From contig NZ_SLXT01000001.1 of the NCBI RefSeq assembly GCF_004341395.1, positions 47,748-111,747 of the forward strand: DNA of 64,000 nt, given 5' to 3'. The notes under the pieces were generated by a model. It was not told where the DNA came from and did no database searches. It was given only the letters and a program-made list of their open reading frames with translations. Made by a program: the position numbers and the translations under genes. The first letter of the stretch is position 1. Each line of letters begins with the position of its first letter. Positions 32,797 to 41,475 of this stretch are shown here, piece after piece. The stretch is from Heliophilum fasciatum. GTDB lineage: Bacteria > Bacillota > Desulfitobacteriia > Heliobacteriales > Heliobacteriaceae.

Positions 32797-33524
32797 GCCG
32801 AACCATCCTTCGGTAACCCTTGCCCATGTTTTTTCGCCCAGGTTACTTCCGCTTCCGATGGCCGCAGGTAACGCGGCGATAAGGTTCGCCCATCACCGGC
32901 GGCTTGCAGGTATTGCGCTCGGCCTAAACGGGCCACCAGCACACCACGAGGATAGCGCCATTCCGGTGGCGCCAGCCACGCCCGCGGACCCAGTTCGCGC
33001 CAGATTTCCTGGTAGACCGTAACGGCATCACCGACAAACATGACCGGTTCCGGTTCAAAGGAATGCAATATCGCCAGCCAATCACGCGGGTTGATCGCCT
33101 GTTCCTCCACCAGCCGTTCCATCGGTCCACCCTGCCCGTCACTGCGGTACAGACACGTATAGACCTCATTTTTGCGCGCATCCAATACGGGACAAACCAG
33201 TCCGGCAAAAGGCGCGCCATGGCCGGCCAGCGCCTCCAGCGTCGATACACCGACAACCGGCAAACCCAAGGGATGAGCCAACCCTTTGATCGTCGCCAAT
33301 CCAATCCGTAAGCCCGTAAAAGAACCGGGACCAACCGATACAGCCAAAGCCGTCATCTGTTCCAGCGTCATCCCTGCCGATTGCAGCAATTGGTGCAAAA
33401 GCGGGATCAGCCGTTCCGAATGGGGGCGCTCAATATGCAAAAACATCTCTGCAACCACTTGTTGATCATCCAGAATGGCCATGGCTGTTACGCCTGTGGC
33501 ACAATCCAATCCAAGGACGAGCAC
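32793..33524 (-). CDS. tsaB: t6A biosynthesis protein TsaB
   Basis: 243 residues from GTG at 33524 (AAGGAG upstream). N-terminal [15 protein letters not shown] and GPGSFTGLRIGLATIKGLA are typical TsaB. It forms the heterodimer with TsaD for threonylcarbamoyl transfer and lacks the TsaD metal-site histidines. It overlaps tsaE by 37 bp and rimI by 4 bp, so the three are translated as a tight unit. Confidence 0.95.
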   Translation of the reverse strand: MLVLGLDCATGVTAMAILDDQQVVAEMFLHIERPHSERLIPLLHQLLQSAGMTLEQMTALAVSVGPGSFTGLRIGLATIKGLAHPLGLPVVGVSTLEALAGHGAPFAGLVCPVLDARKNEVYTCLYRSDGQGGPMERLVEEQAINPRDWLAILHSFEPEPVMFVGDAVTVYQEIWRELGPRAWLAPPEWRYPRGVLVARLGRAQYLQAAGDGRTLSPRYLRPSEAEVTWAKKHGQGLPKDGSA

Positions 33525-33988
33525 GTCGCTCTCAACTCCTTCAAAAATCGCAGCGCTTCATCGCCTTGGCTTTCCAGCGTCAGTGCCCGCGCCCAGCTTC
33601 CATCAGGCAACGTTACCGGCGTTAAGGTAATATGTAGCCCTGCCATCGGCCAGTTTTCCCCGAGCCGTTCCGGCCACTCCACAGCGACCACACCTTGTCC
33701 ACCAAGATAGTCCGACCAGCCCAGATCCCACACTTCCTCCGGATCGTCCAGACGATAAAGATCAAAGTGGTAAAAAGGCAATCGTCCCGCAAATTCATGG
33801 ACAAAGGTGAACGTTGGGCTCGTTACCCGATCAGTAATGCCCAGCCCTTCGGCCAGCCCACGTACCAAGGTGGTTTTGCCTGCGCCGAGATCGCCATGGA
33901 GCCAAAGCGTATCACCGGCCTGCATCCGTTGGCCCAGCCAAGTACCCAGCTCTTTTGTCGCTACCTCGTCGGGTAAGATCGCCTGCAT
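33488..33988 (-). CDS. tsaE: t6A biosynthesis ATPase TsaE
   Basis: 166 residues. P-loop [21 protein letters not shown], switch region [19 protein letters not shown] and [10 protein letters not shown], all standard for TsaE. It drives turnover of the TsaBD complex. The C-terminus runs about 20 residues past the core because of the overlap with tsaB. Confidence 0.95.
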   Translation of the reverse strand: MQAILPDEVATKELGTWLGQRMQAGDTLWLHGDLGAGKTTLVRGLAEGLGITDRVTSPTFTFVHEFAGRLPFYHFDLYRLDDPEEVWDLGWSDYLGGQGVVAVEWPERLGENWPMAGLHITLTPVTLPDGSWARALTLESQGDEALRFLKELRATCSSLDWIVPQA

Positions 33989-34010
33989 CGGCCATCCTCC
34001 TTGTCTTCAT

Positions 34011-34589
34011 TCATCGGGGCTGCGGTGCTTGTCCGTCATGAACCACCGCCATCAACTTTTGGATATCTTCCCAGACAGGCCGTTTTTTCGCCGGATCACG
34101 AAGTAACGCCGCCGGGTGAAACGTCGGCAAGTACCAACGCCCTTCTTTATTGACCCACTGGCCGCGCACTTTCGTGATCATCGCTTTGGGATCGATCAGC
34201 GTTTTCGTGGCCAGGGCACCTAAACAAAGGATCCACTGGGGATTGATCAACGCGATCTGCTCTTGTAAATGGGGAAGGCAAGCTTGCACCTCATTCGGCG
34301 ACGGCAACCGGTTCCCTGGCGGGCGGCACTTGACGATATTGGCAATATACACATCAGCACGGTCAAAACGCCCAGCCGCTAAAATTCGATCGAGCAGTTG
34401 TCCGGCGGCCCCGACAAAAGGGCGCCCCAAACGATCTTCATCCGCACCGGGCCCCTCACCAATCAACATCAGCTTGGCTGTGGCCGGCCCTTCTCCATAG
34501 ACCACTTGTTGACAACCATCACGCAAAGAGCAGGCTCGGCACTGGCGCACTTTTGCACCATGATCGCTTAATCGATTCTCTTGATTCAT
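34011..34589 (-). CDS. Uracil-DNA glycosylase, family 4 (iron-sulfur)
   Basis: 192 residues. Cluster cysteines: [10 protein letters not shown] near the N-terminus, VKCRPPGNR and EVQACLPHL. Active site [24 protein letters not shown], and the C-terminal FHPAALLR motif. Removes uracil from DNA. 22 bp upstream of tsaE and probably in the same operon. No specific promoter is clear; the terminator of the response regulator lies just before it. Confidence 0.93.
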   Translation of the reverse strand: MNQENRLSDHGAKVRQCRACSLRDGCQQVVYGEGPATAKLMLIGEGPGADEDRLGRPFVGAAGQLLDRILAAGRFDRADVYIANIVKCRPPGNRLPSPNEVQACLPHLQEQIALINPQWILCLGALATKTLIDPKAMITKVRGQWVNKEGRWYLPTFHPAALLRDPAKKRPVWEDIQKLMAVVHDGQAPQPR

Positions 34590-34616
34590 CAGTCCACCTC
34601 TGCTTCATCCTACATG

Positions 34617-34655
34617 ATCCACACAAAAAAAGCAAAACCCCGTAGGATTTTGCTT
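34617..34655 (-). terminator. Terminator after the Spo0F-like regulator
   Basis: Stem AAGCAAAATCC / GGGTTTTGCTT with one wobble or mismatch, loop TACG, then a run of T on the minus strand. Confidence 0.85.
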
Positions 34656-34682
34656 ATGGAATCAGCCATGAATTGTCGAATA

Positions 34683-35105
34683 TCAAATTCCCGTCGAACA
34701 AACCTTGGCAACACCGTTATCGGAGCAACCGTTAGGCGGAACCGCCAGCGGCCAATGCTTGTCCACTTGTTCCAGCAGCGTAAAAATATCAAAAGGTTTG
34801 GCAATACAAGCAAGCGCCCCCTCTCGGAACGCCTGTTCAAAAAGCGCTCCCTCCGGGCAAGCCGTCATCAAGATCACCGGCAAGGACGGATAGCACAGGT
34901 GCATCCGTTTCATTGCCTGCAGACCATCTAACACAGGCATACGCACGTCCATCAAGACCATCCCGGGAGATGCCTCTTCCACACGCTGCAGCGCCTCAAG
35001 GCCGTTGGTGGCTGTAATTACTTCATAACCAACTTCTTGAAAAAGGGCACGCAACAACGAACGTAAGCTGTTTTGATCATCGACGATCAAGATACGTCTG
35101 GCCAC
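34683..35105 (-). CDS. Single-domain response regulator, Spo0F-like
   Basis: 140 residues from GTG at 35105 (AAGGTGGTG upstream). The frame extends to a TTG at 35141, but that start falls on two Spo0A-box-like sequences. Receiver domain: RILIVDDQNSLRSLL, phosphorylatable Asp in MVLMDVRMPVLDG, MTACPEGALF and AKPFDIFTLLEQV. The DDQ start and the KPFDI end resemble Spo0F more than CheY. No output domain; about 20 extra polar residues at the C-terminus. Spo0F relays phosphate to Spo0B/Spo0A in Bacillus; in Clostridia orphan Spo0F-like proteins are less understood. Promoter is sigma-H-like (35170-35197), as for B. subtilis spo0F. Confidence 0.82.
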   Translation of the reverse strand: MARRILIVDDQNSLRSLLRALFQEVGYEVITATNGLEALQRVEEASPGMVLMDVRMPVLDGLQAMKRMHLCYPSLPVILMTACPEGALFEQAFREGALACIAKPFDIFTLLEQVDKHWPLAVPPNGCSDNGVAKVCSTGI

Positions 35106-35122
35106 GCTTACTGTCACCACCT

Positions 35123-35141
35123 TTTCGACAATTTCCGACAA
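35123..35141 (-). promoter_or_regulatory. Pair of Spo0A-box-like sequences ahead of the Spo0F-like gene
   Basis: TTGTCGGAA (35133-35141) and TTGTCGAAA (35123-35131), one base apart, both close to the TGNCGAA core of the Spo0A box. They lie between the predicted start of transcription and the start codon. Confidence 0.45.
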
Positions 35142-35169
35142 TCATTTTACATTCAATCTTTTATTTCCC

Positions 35170-35197
35170 ATTTCGTCGCTTATTGTCTATCTCCTGC
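35170..35197 (-). promoter_or_regulatory. Sigma-H-like promoter of the Spo0F-like gene
   Basis: GCAGGAGAT, 11 nt, GACGAAAT on the minus strand, about 65 bp ahead of the chosen start codon. Confidence 0.5.
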
Positions 35198-35223
35198 CGA
35201 AAAACAAAAAAAATTATTAACGC

Positions 35224-36387
35224 TTACAAAAGTTGTTTCCCTGCCATCCAAAGATGGCGCACACGACTGCGCGCGTCAAAAGGGTGCCCGGACCAAAGCA
35301 CAAGATCGGCTTCTTTGCCCACGGTTAAACTGCCCAGACGTTCATCGAGGCCGAGTAACCGGGCCGGCTGAATCGTAATCGCTTGCAATGCCGCCATTTC
35401 ATCGAGGCCGAACCGCACCGCTAACCCGGCACTGAGCGGCAGATATTGAATCGGCACTACCGGATGATCCGTCATCAGACTGACAGCCACACCGGCACGG
35501 TGCAAGATCCCGGCGGTGGCCGGTGAGACTTCGCGCATCTCCACTTTGGCGCGATTGACGATCAGCGGCCCCACAACGGCCGGCACCCGGGCATCACTCA
35601 AAAGCTCGGCAATGCGATGCCCCTCGGTGCAATGCTCAATGACCAGATCCACTTCTTGCTCACGGGCGATGCGCAGTGCTGTCCAGATATCATCAGCACG
35701 ATGGGCATGCACCCGAAGGGGCATTTGTCGTTCCAGGACCGGCTGTATCGCTTCCCAGCGCAGATCGCATTCGCCTTCACCGCACTGCTTCTTTTGCCCA
35801 TAGAAACGGGCACGCTCCAACGCTTCCCGCAAAAGCGCGGCCGAGGCCATGCGCGTTATCGGTGATTTTTTTTGCTCGCCGTAGATGCGTTTCGGGTTCT
35901 CCCCCAGGGCACACTTAAGGCCGACTTGCTCCCGCAGAACCCGCGATGGCCAGGGGCCGGCTGTTTTGAGCAATACCGCTTGTCCACCGACAACATTGGC
36001 ACTTCCCGGCAATACACAGACCGTTGTTACCCCACCTTGCAACGCATCATCAAAGGCCGGATCATCCAAGTTAATGCCGTCCAGTGCCCGTAAGTGCGGT
36101 GTAAGCGGCTCTGACGTTTCATTCAAATCATCGCCTTCGATCGAAGTCCCTTCTTCGACAATGCCCACATGGCAATGGGCATCGATAAAACCGGGCAACA
36201 GCATGGCGCCGCTCCCGTTAACGCGCTTTACGCCAGGACGATTCGCCCAATGGGCAGCCTGCTCTTCCGTATAAGCACCGACGGCCACAATGCGCCCTTC
36301 GCTAAATGCAAGAAAACCAGGGTCATAAATGGCCCCGGTCATCGTCCAAACTTGCCCCCCATAGATCAGCGTGGTCACAACCCTCAC
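35224..36387 (-). CDS. Amidohydrolase (imidazolonepropionase-like)
   Basis: 387 residues. Metal site LLPGFIDAHCHVG (HxH), further ligands in VHAHRADD and IEHCTEGH, and the late aspartate in SLMTDHPV. The ending GSLTVGKEADLVLWSG is typical of the composite beta-sandwich domain. An internal cysteine-rich insert (KKQCGEGECDL) is unusual. Substrate unknown; related proteins act on cyclic amides and amino-acid derivatives. The GTG start directly follows the TAG of the asparaginase gene, so the two are coupled and may act together on nitrogenous compounds. Confidence 0.85.
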   Translation of the reverse strand: MRVVTTLIYGGQVWTMTGAIYDPGFLAFSEGRIVAVGAYTEEQAAHWANRPGVKRVNGSGAMLLPGFIDAHCHVGIVEEGTSIEGDDLNETSEPLTPHLRALDGINLDDPAFDDALQGGVTTVCVLPGSANVVGGQAVLLKTAGPWPSRVLREQVGLKCALGENPKRIYGEQKKSPITRMASAALLREALERARFYGQKKQCGEGECDLRWEAIQPVLERQMPLRVHAHRADDIWTALRIAREQEVDLVIEHCTEGHRIAELLSDARVPAVVGPLIVNRAKVEMREVSPATAGILHRAGVAVSLMTDHPVVPIQYLPLSAGLAVRFGLDEMAALQAITIQPARLLGLDERLGSLTVGKEADLVLWSGHPFDARSRVRHLWMAGKQLL

Positions 36388-37389
36388 CTATCTTTCCAGC
36401 GTAAATGCAGCATGCATCTCACCGATGGGTTGACGAAGATTGTTCTTTACACTTGTTCGATCGTGGTTGGCCAAGGCCGTTCGCTGCTCTGCCGACAAGA
36501 TACCTAACTGGGACAAAGCCTCAATTACGACCGGCTCCAACGCCCGCATATTGCCATCTTCAATCTTGAGGGCCAGTCCCCAGCCTTTTTCCGGAATTGC
36601 CAGGCAGTAGACACCATCAGCACCGATTTTGGCGACCACCGCCCCCTGGGTGACTTGCATCAAATCCGTATCCAGGCGGCCTGTGCCAGAAACGAGGAAG
36701 GGGTGCTGCACCATCGCCTTCGTGATGCGCCGGCAGGCTTCCCGTCGGGCTGACGATCCGTGGCTGGCGCTACCGAGACGGGCAAAAGCTAAAGCCATTT
36801 TTTCCAATCCCATACCGTACACGGGGATACCACAGCCATCAACGCCGATGATCACATCCTCCGGCGCCAGATCAGCTATGCTGGCGACCGCTTGCAGGAT
36901 ATCCACTTCTGCCGGGTGCGTTGGATCGGTGTAATTTTCCAGATCATAGCCGCGCAACTTGGCATAGGCCATGACGCCGGTATGTTTGCCGGAACAATTA
37001 CAATGCAGGACCGTTGGCTTCTCTCCCATTGCACGCAGCGCATCAGCCGTTTTACGATCAAAAGGCGTATGGGTACCGCAAGCTAAGGCGGTTGCCGGTA
37101 GGTCAATTTTGGCCAGGGCATCAGCGACCCACTGACGGTGCGCTTCTTCACCGGCATGGGAACTTGTAAAGATCGCCAGGTGCTCCTCCTGCAAACCAAA
37201 ATGCTCCATACCACCTTGTTCAACCAGCGGTAACGTCATCAACGGCTTTGAGGAAGAACGCATATAGGTAACGGACGGCGTTCCCAGGCCGGCAATACGC
37301 TGACCATCGCTGTCGACAACAATGATCATTCCTCGATGACGATTTTCTACCATCGGTCCTCGTGTAACTTCTACTACAACAGCTGACAC
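36388..37389 (-). CDS. Asparaginase II family protein
   Basis: 333 residues of the AnsA/Rhizobium-type asparaginase family (serine-hydrolase-like, unrelated to E. coli AnsB). Motifs: MRSSSKPLMTLPLVEQG, IFTSSHAGEEAH, LHCNCSGKHTGVM and GVDGCGIPVYGMGL. Converts asparagine to aspartate and ammonia in characterised members. Next gene is an amidohydrolase starting at the stop codon; upstream is a class I amidotransferase-like hydrolase, so a small nitrogen-salvage group. Confidence 0.88.
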   Translation of the reverse strand: MSAVVVEVTRGPMVENRHRGMIIVVDSDGQRIAGLGTPSVTYMRSSSKPLMTLPLVEQGGMEHFGLQEEHLAIFTSSHAGEEAHRQWVADALAKIDLPATALACGTHTPFDRKTADALRAMGEKPTVLHCNCSGKHTGVMAYAKLRGYDLENYTDPTHPAEVDILQAVASIADLAPEDVIIGVDGCGIPVYGMGLEKMALAFARLGSASHGSSARREACRRITKAMVQHPFLVSGTGRLDTDLMQVTQGAVVAKIGADGVYCLAIPEKGWGLALKIEDGNMRALEPVVIEALSQLGILSAEQRTALANHDRTSVKNNLRQPIGEMHAAFTLER

Positions 37390-37442
37390 AGATGCTTGAC
37401 TCCTTTCCTACCTATCCACACTTGTCTATCCGCTATGATCGA

Positions 37443-38150
37443 TTATTGTTTCATCTGGTATTCCCGGCAATAGGCCGCAAACAAACACCATAATTGTTGC
37501 GTCTCTGCTGTCGTTAAATCCTCTGGATGCCACTGGACAGCCAGCACAAAGGATTCACCGAGCCCTTCAATCGCTTCGATCATGCCATCACCGGCTCGGG
37601 CTGCGACCTTCAACCCTGCACCTACTTGATCGACTGCTTGATGATGAAATGAGTTCACCCAACCGCTTCCCTCGGGGTAACAAGCCTGCAAGCGCGATCC
37701 GGCTTCTACGTGAATACTATGGGAAGGATGCCAGCGTGGCGCTTTTTGCTGATGTCGCAGCGCTTGTGGGCGTTGCTTAGGAATGTCTTGAATTAAGGTT
37801 CCTCCACAGGCCACATTCAACACCTGTAAACCACGGCAAATCCCCAAGATCGGCATGCCCTGTTGCAAGGCCAAACGGATCAAGGCGAACTCCAAGGCAT
37901 CCCGCTGCGGATCGACTTCACCCAACGCCGCGTGGGGTTGCTGCCCATATCGAGCGGGATCCAGATCGCCGCCACCGGATAAAAGCAGTCCATGGGCTTG
38001 TTCTACATAGTACTCACATTCTTGGGTCGAAGCGATGTGAATGGGCCAGCCAAGTACCCCGGCAGCGACCAGGGAGCGCCAGTAGGGCCCACGCAGAATC
38101 ATACGTTCACCGTCAAAGGACGGGGCGATCAATATCCGCGGTCGGCTCAT
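37443..38150 (-). CDS. Gamma-glutamyl-GABA hydrolase family protein (PuuD-like class I glutamine amidotransferase)
   Basis: 235 residues from ATG at 38150 (GGAGGGG upstream). LLLSGGGDLDPARYG is the family signature, the nucleophile lies in GICRGLQVLNV, and the catalytic His-Glu pair in LAVQWHPED. Members release glutamate from gamma-glutamyl compounds such as gamma-Glu-GABA in putrescine breakdown. A link with the polyamine genes about 34 kb away is only suggestive. Neighbours are asparaginase and amidohydrolase genes. Confidence 0.87.
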   Translation of the reverse strand: MSRPRILIAPSFDGERMILRGPYWRSLVAAGVLGWPIHIASTQECEYYVEQAHGLLLSGGGDLDPARYGQQPHAALGEVDPQRDALEFALIRLALQQGMPILGICRGLQVLNVACGGTLIQDIPKQRPQALRHQQKAPRWHPSHSIHVEAGSRLQACYPEGSGWVNSFHHQAVDQVGAGLKVAARAGDGMIEAIEGLGESFVLAVQWHPEDLTTAETQQLWCLFAAYCREYQMKQ

Positions 38151-38185
38151 GGTCAAGCCCCTCCTATTTCCACCACGAAACAGCA

Positions 38186-38212
38186 AACAACCCGGGATAT
38201 CCCGGGCTGCTG
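38186..38212 (-). terminator. Probable terminator after ndoA
   Basis: Self-complementary CCCGGGATATCCCGGG extended by one or two pairs, followed on the minus strand by a loose T-rich stretch (TTGTTTGCTGTTT). Weak T tract lowers confidence. Confidence 0.55.
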
Positions 38213-38213
38213 A

Positions 38214-38564
38214 TCATACGTCCACAAGCCCTAAACTGATTTCTAACGCTTGTGCAACTTTATGCATCATCTCTTCATCAAGTACACCGATTTTCTCACG
38301 CAACCGCGTCTTATCAATGGTTCGAATCTGCTCCAACAAGACAACTGAATCACGATCTAATCCACTGCGCCGTGCCGGCACTTCTACATGGGTAGGTAAC
38401 TTGGCCTTGGATATTTGCGATGTAATGGCCGCCACAATCGTCGTCGGCGAGTATTGATTGCCAATGTCGTTTTGCACAATCAATACCGGTCGCGTACCGC
38501 CTTGCTCGGAACCAACAACCGGATTCAGTTCCGCGTAGTAAACTTCTCCTCTGCGAATGACCAT
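38214..38564 (-). CDS. ndoA: EndoA (MazF-type) mRNA interferase
   Basis: 116 residues, starting [33 protein letters not shown], very close to B. subtilis EndoA/Ndo[18 protein letters not shown] and [14 protein letters not shown] are conserved, with the catalytic Arg and Thr in place. Cleaves single-stranded RNA (UACAU in Bacillus). Lies 5 bp after its antitoxin gene. In Bacillus this pair sits between alr and rsbR; here alr is absent and a CBS gene and nnr precede it. Confidence 0.96.
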   Translation of the reverse strand: MVIRRGEVYYAELNPVVGSEQGGTRPVLIVQNDIGNQYSPTTIVAAITSQISKAKLPTHVEVPARRSGLDRDSVVLLEQIRTIDKTRLREKIGVLDEEMMHKVAQALEISLGLVDV

Positions 38565-38569
38565 CACCG

Positions 38570-38839
38570 CTACCTTACCAACCGGGCCTCGTTTACGAGT
38601 TCCGCATCAAATTCCGCAATGAATCCTTCCATCGCTAACTCCAAATTAATTCTCGCCATTTCCACATAACCGCGTCTCATCTGATCACGTAAGGCCTTGC
38701 GCTTAAGCTCTGTCATGTACAGATTCACAGCTTCCCGGATCAGTTGACTGCGATTCATACGTTCTACCATCAACACTCGGTCCACTTCCATGAGCAGAGG
38801 TTCCGGTAACGTAACCTGGATGCGCTTTAAATCAGGCAA
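38570..38839 (-). CDS. ndoAI: EndoAI-type antitoxin (ribbon-helix-helix)
   Basis: 89 residues from TTG at 38839 with GGGAGG 9 nt upstream. N-terminal RHH domain ([33 protein letters not shown]), then [20 protein letters not shown], shared with EndoAI of Bacillus. It binds EndoA and probably represses its own promoter. The rare TTG start may limit antitoxin level. Confidence 0.93.
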   Translation of the reverse strand: MPDLKRIQVTLPEPLLMEVDRVLMVERMNRSQLIREAVNLYMTELKRKALRDQMRRGYVEMARINLELAMEGFIAEFDAELVNEARLVR

Positions 38840-38877
38840 ACGGTTGCACCTCCCAGGGAGACTCCGACTCTGTGTCC

Positions 38878-38907
38878 ATTATATAAAGCTTGCCCGCAAT
38901 CCTGCAA
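38878..38907 (-). promoter_or_regulatory. Sigma-A promoter of ndoAI-ndoA
   Basis: TTGCAG, 18-nt spacer, TATAAT on the minus strand, about 40 bp before the TTG start. The GCAGGATTG motif overlaps the -35, so a sigma-H-like reading was considered, but no GAAT follows at the right distance. Confidence 0.7.
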
Positions 38908-38967
38908 GAGTAAACCTCAACGCCACACTGCCCAATTAATGGAAATCAGAGCCCCCAAGTTACTTGA

Positions 38968-39444
38968 TTAGAGCAAATCTTCGGTCATTGCACGAATGAT
39001 GTCGGCTCGTGTAACAATACCAACCAGCTTACCATGAGCCACCACCGGCAACCGGTTGATTTTGTTTTCCGTCATCAATGTGGCCATCTCTGCAATCGTT
39101 GCATCTTCTTCCACGGTTAGCGCGTCTCTGGTCATCAGTTCCTCCGCCTTAAGAGCGATGGACTTTTTGAATTCTTCTTCAAAACGCTTCGGGCTTTCTA
39201 AGAAGAAAACGCCATCTAATATAGTAATATACGATGGATAATGCAATTTTTTGTCCTTATAAAGAAGATCGCCTTCCGAAATGACGCCGAGAACCGCGCC
39301 CTGCCGCGAGATCACCGGCACACCGCTGATGCGTTTTTCCAGCAACAGCTTGACGACTTCAGCGATCGTTGCATCAGAATAGACCGTTGCTACTTCCCGG
39401 GTCATAATATCACTGGCTTTACGCTCTCGGGATTCCATCATCAA
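38968..39444 (-). CDS. CBS-domain pair protein
   Basis: 158 residues: two CBS motifs (SDIMTREVATVYSDATIAEVVKLL ... GVISEGDLLY and ELMTRDALTVEEDATIAEMATLM ... GIVTRADII) separated by a longer insert (residues about 68-100, FLESPKRFEEEFKKS) found in a group of stand-alone CBS proteins of Firmicutes. Probably binds adenine nucleotides; partner unknown. Its ATG overlaps the nnr stop as ATGA, so it is made with the NAD(P)HX repair enzyme. Confidence 0.9.
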   Translation of the reverse strand: MMMESRERKASDIMTREVATVYSDATIAEVVKLLLEKRISGVPVISRQGAVLGVISEGDLLYKDKKLHYPSYITILDGVFFLESPKRFEEEFKKSIALKAEELMTRDALTVEEDATIAEMATLMTENKINRLPVVAHGKLVGIVTRADIIRAMTEDLL

Positions 39445-41003
39445 CTCACCTGCTTTTCTTCACCGATTTGCTGCCAAGCATCCGCCAAATGGGTCACCAG
39501 ATCACCGGCTTTCATCGCCAGTTGCCCCGTGCTCCCTGCCGCCCGATCACCGGCCAGCCCATGAACAAACACACCGAGCGCTGCGGCGGCCAGCGGCTCC
39601 ACACCTTGGGCTAACAAGGCGCCGATGATGCCGGCCAGCACATCACCACTGCCACCCGTGGCCATACCGGCATTGCCGGTGGTATTGACACAGAGTTGGC
39701 CGTCCGGTGACGCAATCACAGTACGGGCACCTTTCAGTACCACAATGGAGCCCCATTCCCGGGCCGCCTGCAACGCCACATTGACGCGATTGGCCGCTAC
39801 CGCCTCCACCGTCATGCCTGTCAACCGAGCCATTTCACCGAGATGCGGTGTCAGCACCACCGGTCCCTGCGCTGCCGCTAACAATTCAATGCTGCCGGCC
39901 AAGGCAAACAATCCGTCGGCATCGACAACCACAGGACAGTTGGTTGCTTCAAAGAGCGTTTGGAGCACCTCACCGCCACCTTGATGCCGCCCCAAGCCTG
40001 GTCCCACCACAAGAGCAGTGAAATCACGATAATCACCGGCTCGTAAGGCCACGCCATGAATCGACCCGTCGGAGGAAGGTAAGGGCCAGGTCATCGCTTC
40101 CGGCGCCAACGGCGCTACAAGCGGTACAATCGCTTCCGGCATGGCCGCTGTCAGCTTGCCCACACCGGAACGGAGGGCACCGGCAACGGACAGCGCCAAT
40201 GCACCGGCCATGCCCACCTTGCCGCCGACGAGCAACAGATGACCGAAATTGCCTTTATGGGCCGACGCCTTGCGCTCGGGCAGCCCAGCAGCTACGCCTT
40301 TGGCGGTCAGCAACTGCCGCGGGATATGGGTCTTGGCCAACAAGTCACGAGGCAAGGAAATATCGGCAACAACTAAATCACCGGCTAAGGTAGCACCTGG
40401 TTCCAGCACCAATCCCAGCTTCGGTAAGCCAAAGGTAACGGTACGGGTGGCCGCTACTGACACGGTCGAACAATGCCCGGTATCGGCATGGAGACCTGTC
40501 GGCACATCAACAGCCAAAACGGGCAACGCCGCTTCTCGCACCATCGTCACGGCCCGTGCAATCAGTGCTGGTAGTTCTCCGGTAAAACCGGTACCATAGA
40601 TCGCATCAATCACCAGATGAGTCGAAAGCAAGGCCATACGCAACGCGTTGATATCTTTGGTATCCATCAAGGAATAGATTTTGCCGCCGATGCGCTGAAA
40701 AATGGTCAGGTTCGTCAAGGCATCGCCTTTCACGTCCCGTTCTTGGGCCAACAAAAACAGCTTCACTTCCACACCGGCATTCATCAGGTGACGAGCCGCG
40801 ACAAAGCCATCGCCGCCATTATTGCCTTTCCCGCAAAGGATCAAGACTTTTTGTTGTCCCCCGCCCATGCCGCCCAACATCGGAAGACAAGCACGTGCCA
40901 CTGCCGCACCGGCATTTTCCATCAGTACGATCGAAGGAATACCATATTCAGCCATTGCCCGTTCATCTAGCCGGCGCATTTCCGTGGCCGTCACGAGCTG
41001 CAT
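39441..41003 (-). CDS. nnr: Bifunctional NAD(P)HX epimerase/dehydratase
   Basis: 520 residues. N-terminal epimerase domain (YjeF_N, about 1-215) with GNNGGDGFVAARHL and AIYGTGFTG; C-terminal ADP-dependent dehydratase (about 225-515) with VVGPGLGR, VLTPHLGEMARL, VVLKGARTVIA and GNAGMATGGSGDVLAGIIGALL. Repairs hydrated NADH and NADPH. Overlaps acpS by 13 bp, the common acpS-nnr arrangement of Firmicutes. Confidence 0.95.
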   Translation of the reverse strand: MQLVTATEMRRLDERAMAEYGIPSIVLMENAGAAVARACLPMLGGMGGGQQKVLILCGKGNNGGDGFVAARHLMNAGVEVKLFLLAQERDVKGDALTNLTIFQRIGGKIYSLMDTKDINALRMALLSTHLVIDAIYGTGFTGELPALIARAVTMVREAALPVLAVDVPTGLHADTGHCSTVSVAATRTVTFGLPKLGLVLEPGATLAGDLVVADISLPRDLLAKTHIPRQLLTAKGVAAGLPERKASAHKGNFGHLLLVGGKVGMAGALALSVAGALRSGVGKLTAAMPEAIVPLVAPLAPEAMTWPLPSSDGSIHGVALRAGDYRDFTALVVGPGLGRHQGGGEVLQTLFEATNCPVVVDADGLFALAGSIELLAAAQGPVVLTPHLGEMARLTGMTVEAVAANRVNVALQAAREWGSIVVLKGARTVIASPDGQLCVNTTGNAGMATGGSGDVLAGIIGALLAQGVEPLAAAALGVFVHGLAGDRAAGSTGQLAMKAGDLVTHLADAWQQIGEEKQVS

Positions 41004-41389
41004 GAATCATTCCTCCCTTCGTCCACCGGGCAAGCGAGCACCATAGCCATCGCGTGGGTTCGTTCATGCGACAAAGACAGGGACCACGCCCACGCTCCGA
41101 CCTGGGCCAATCGTTGTGCTGTTGAGCCGAGAAAATGGACCTGTGGTTTTTCTCCGGCACTGCGAACGATTTCAATTTCATTTAAAGCTATAGGTATGCC
41201 TGCTGGCAATGCCTTGATGACTGCTTCCTTGGCAGCAAAACGCGCTGCCAAAGAAGCCCATGGGTTCGCTTTACGGTAACATTCTTCAATTTCAGCAGGT
41301 GAATAAACTCGTTGTAAAAAGCGGCCGTGTCGTTCCACAGCCGCTTTAATGCGACAAATTTCTACGATATCACAACCGATACGGGTCAT
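40991..41389 (-). CDS. acpS: Holo-[acyl-carrier-protein] synthase
   Basis: 132 residues. GCDIVEICRIKAAVER contains the Mg-binding aspartate, and LAARFAAKEAVIKAL the glutamate/lysine motif. Transfers phosphopantetheine from CoA to acyl carrier protein; coaE, which makes the CoA, is in the same window. Begins a cluster acpS-nnr-CBS-ndoAI-ndoA. Confidence 0.95.
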   Translation of the reverse strand: MTRIGCDIVEICRIKAAVERHGRFLQRVYSPAEIEECYRKANPWASLAARFAAKEAVIKALPAGIPIALNEIEIVRSAGEKPQVHFLGSTAQRLAQVGAWAWSLSLSHERTHAMAMVLACPVDEGRNDSCSS

Positions 41390-41475
41390 CGTTGCTTCCG
41401 CCTTACGCTACCAACCTGTTCCTTAGTATATCCGTTCGTTTTCATCGGCAGACCTCGACAAAAAGAAAGTTATAC

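Noticed and set aside
38878..38907. Sigma-H-like element ahead of ndoAI (GCAGGATTG)
   Set aside because: No GAAT or GAAA at the required distance; a sigma-A TTGCAG-18-TATAAT overlaps it.
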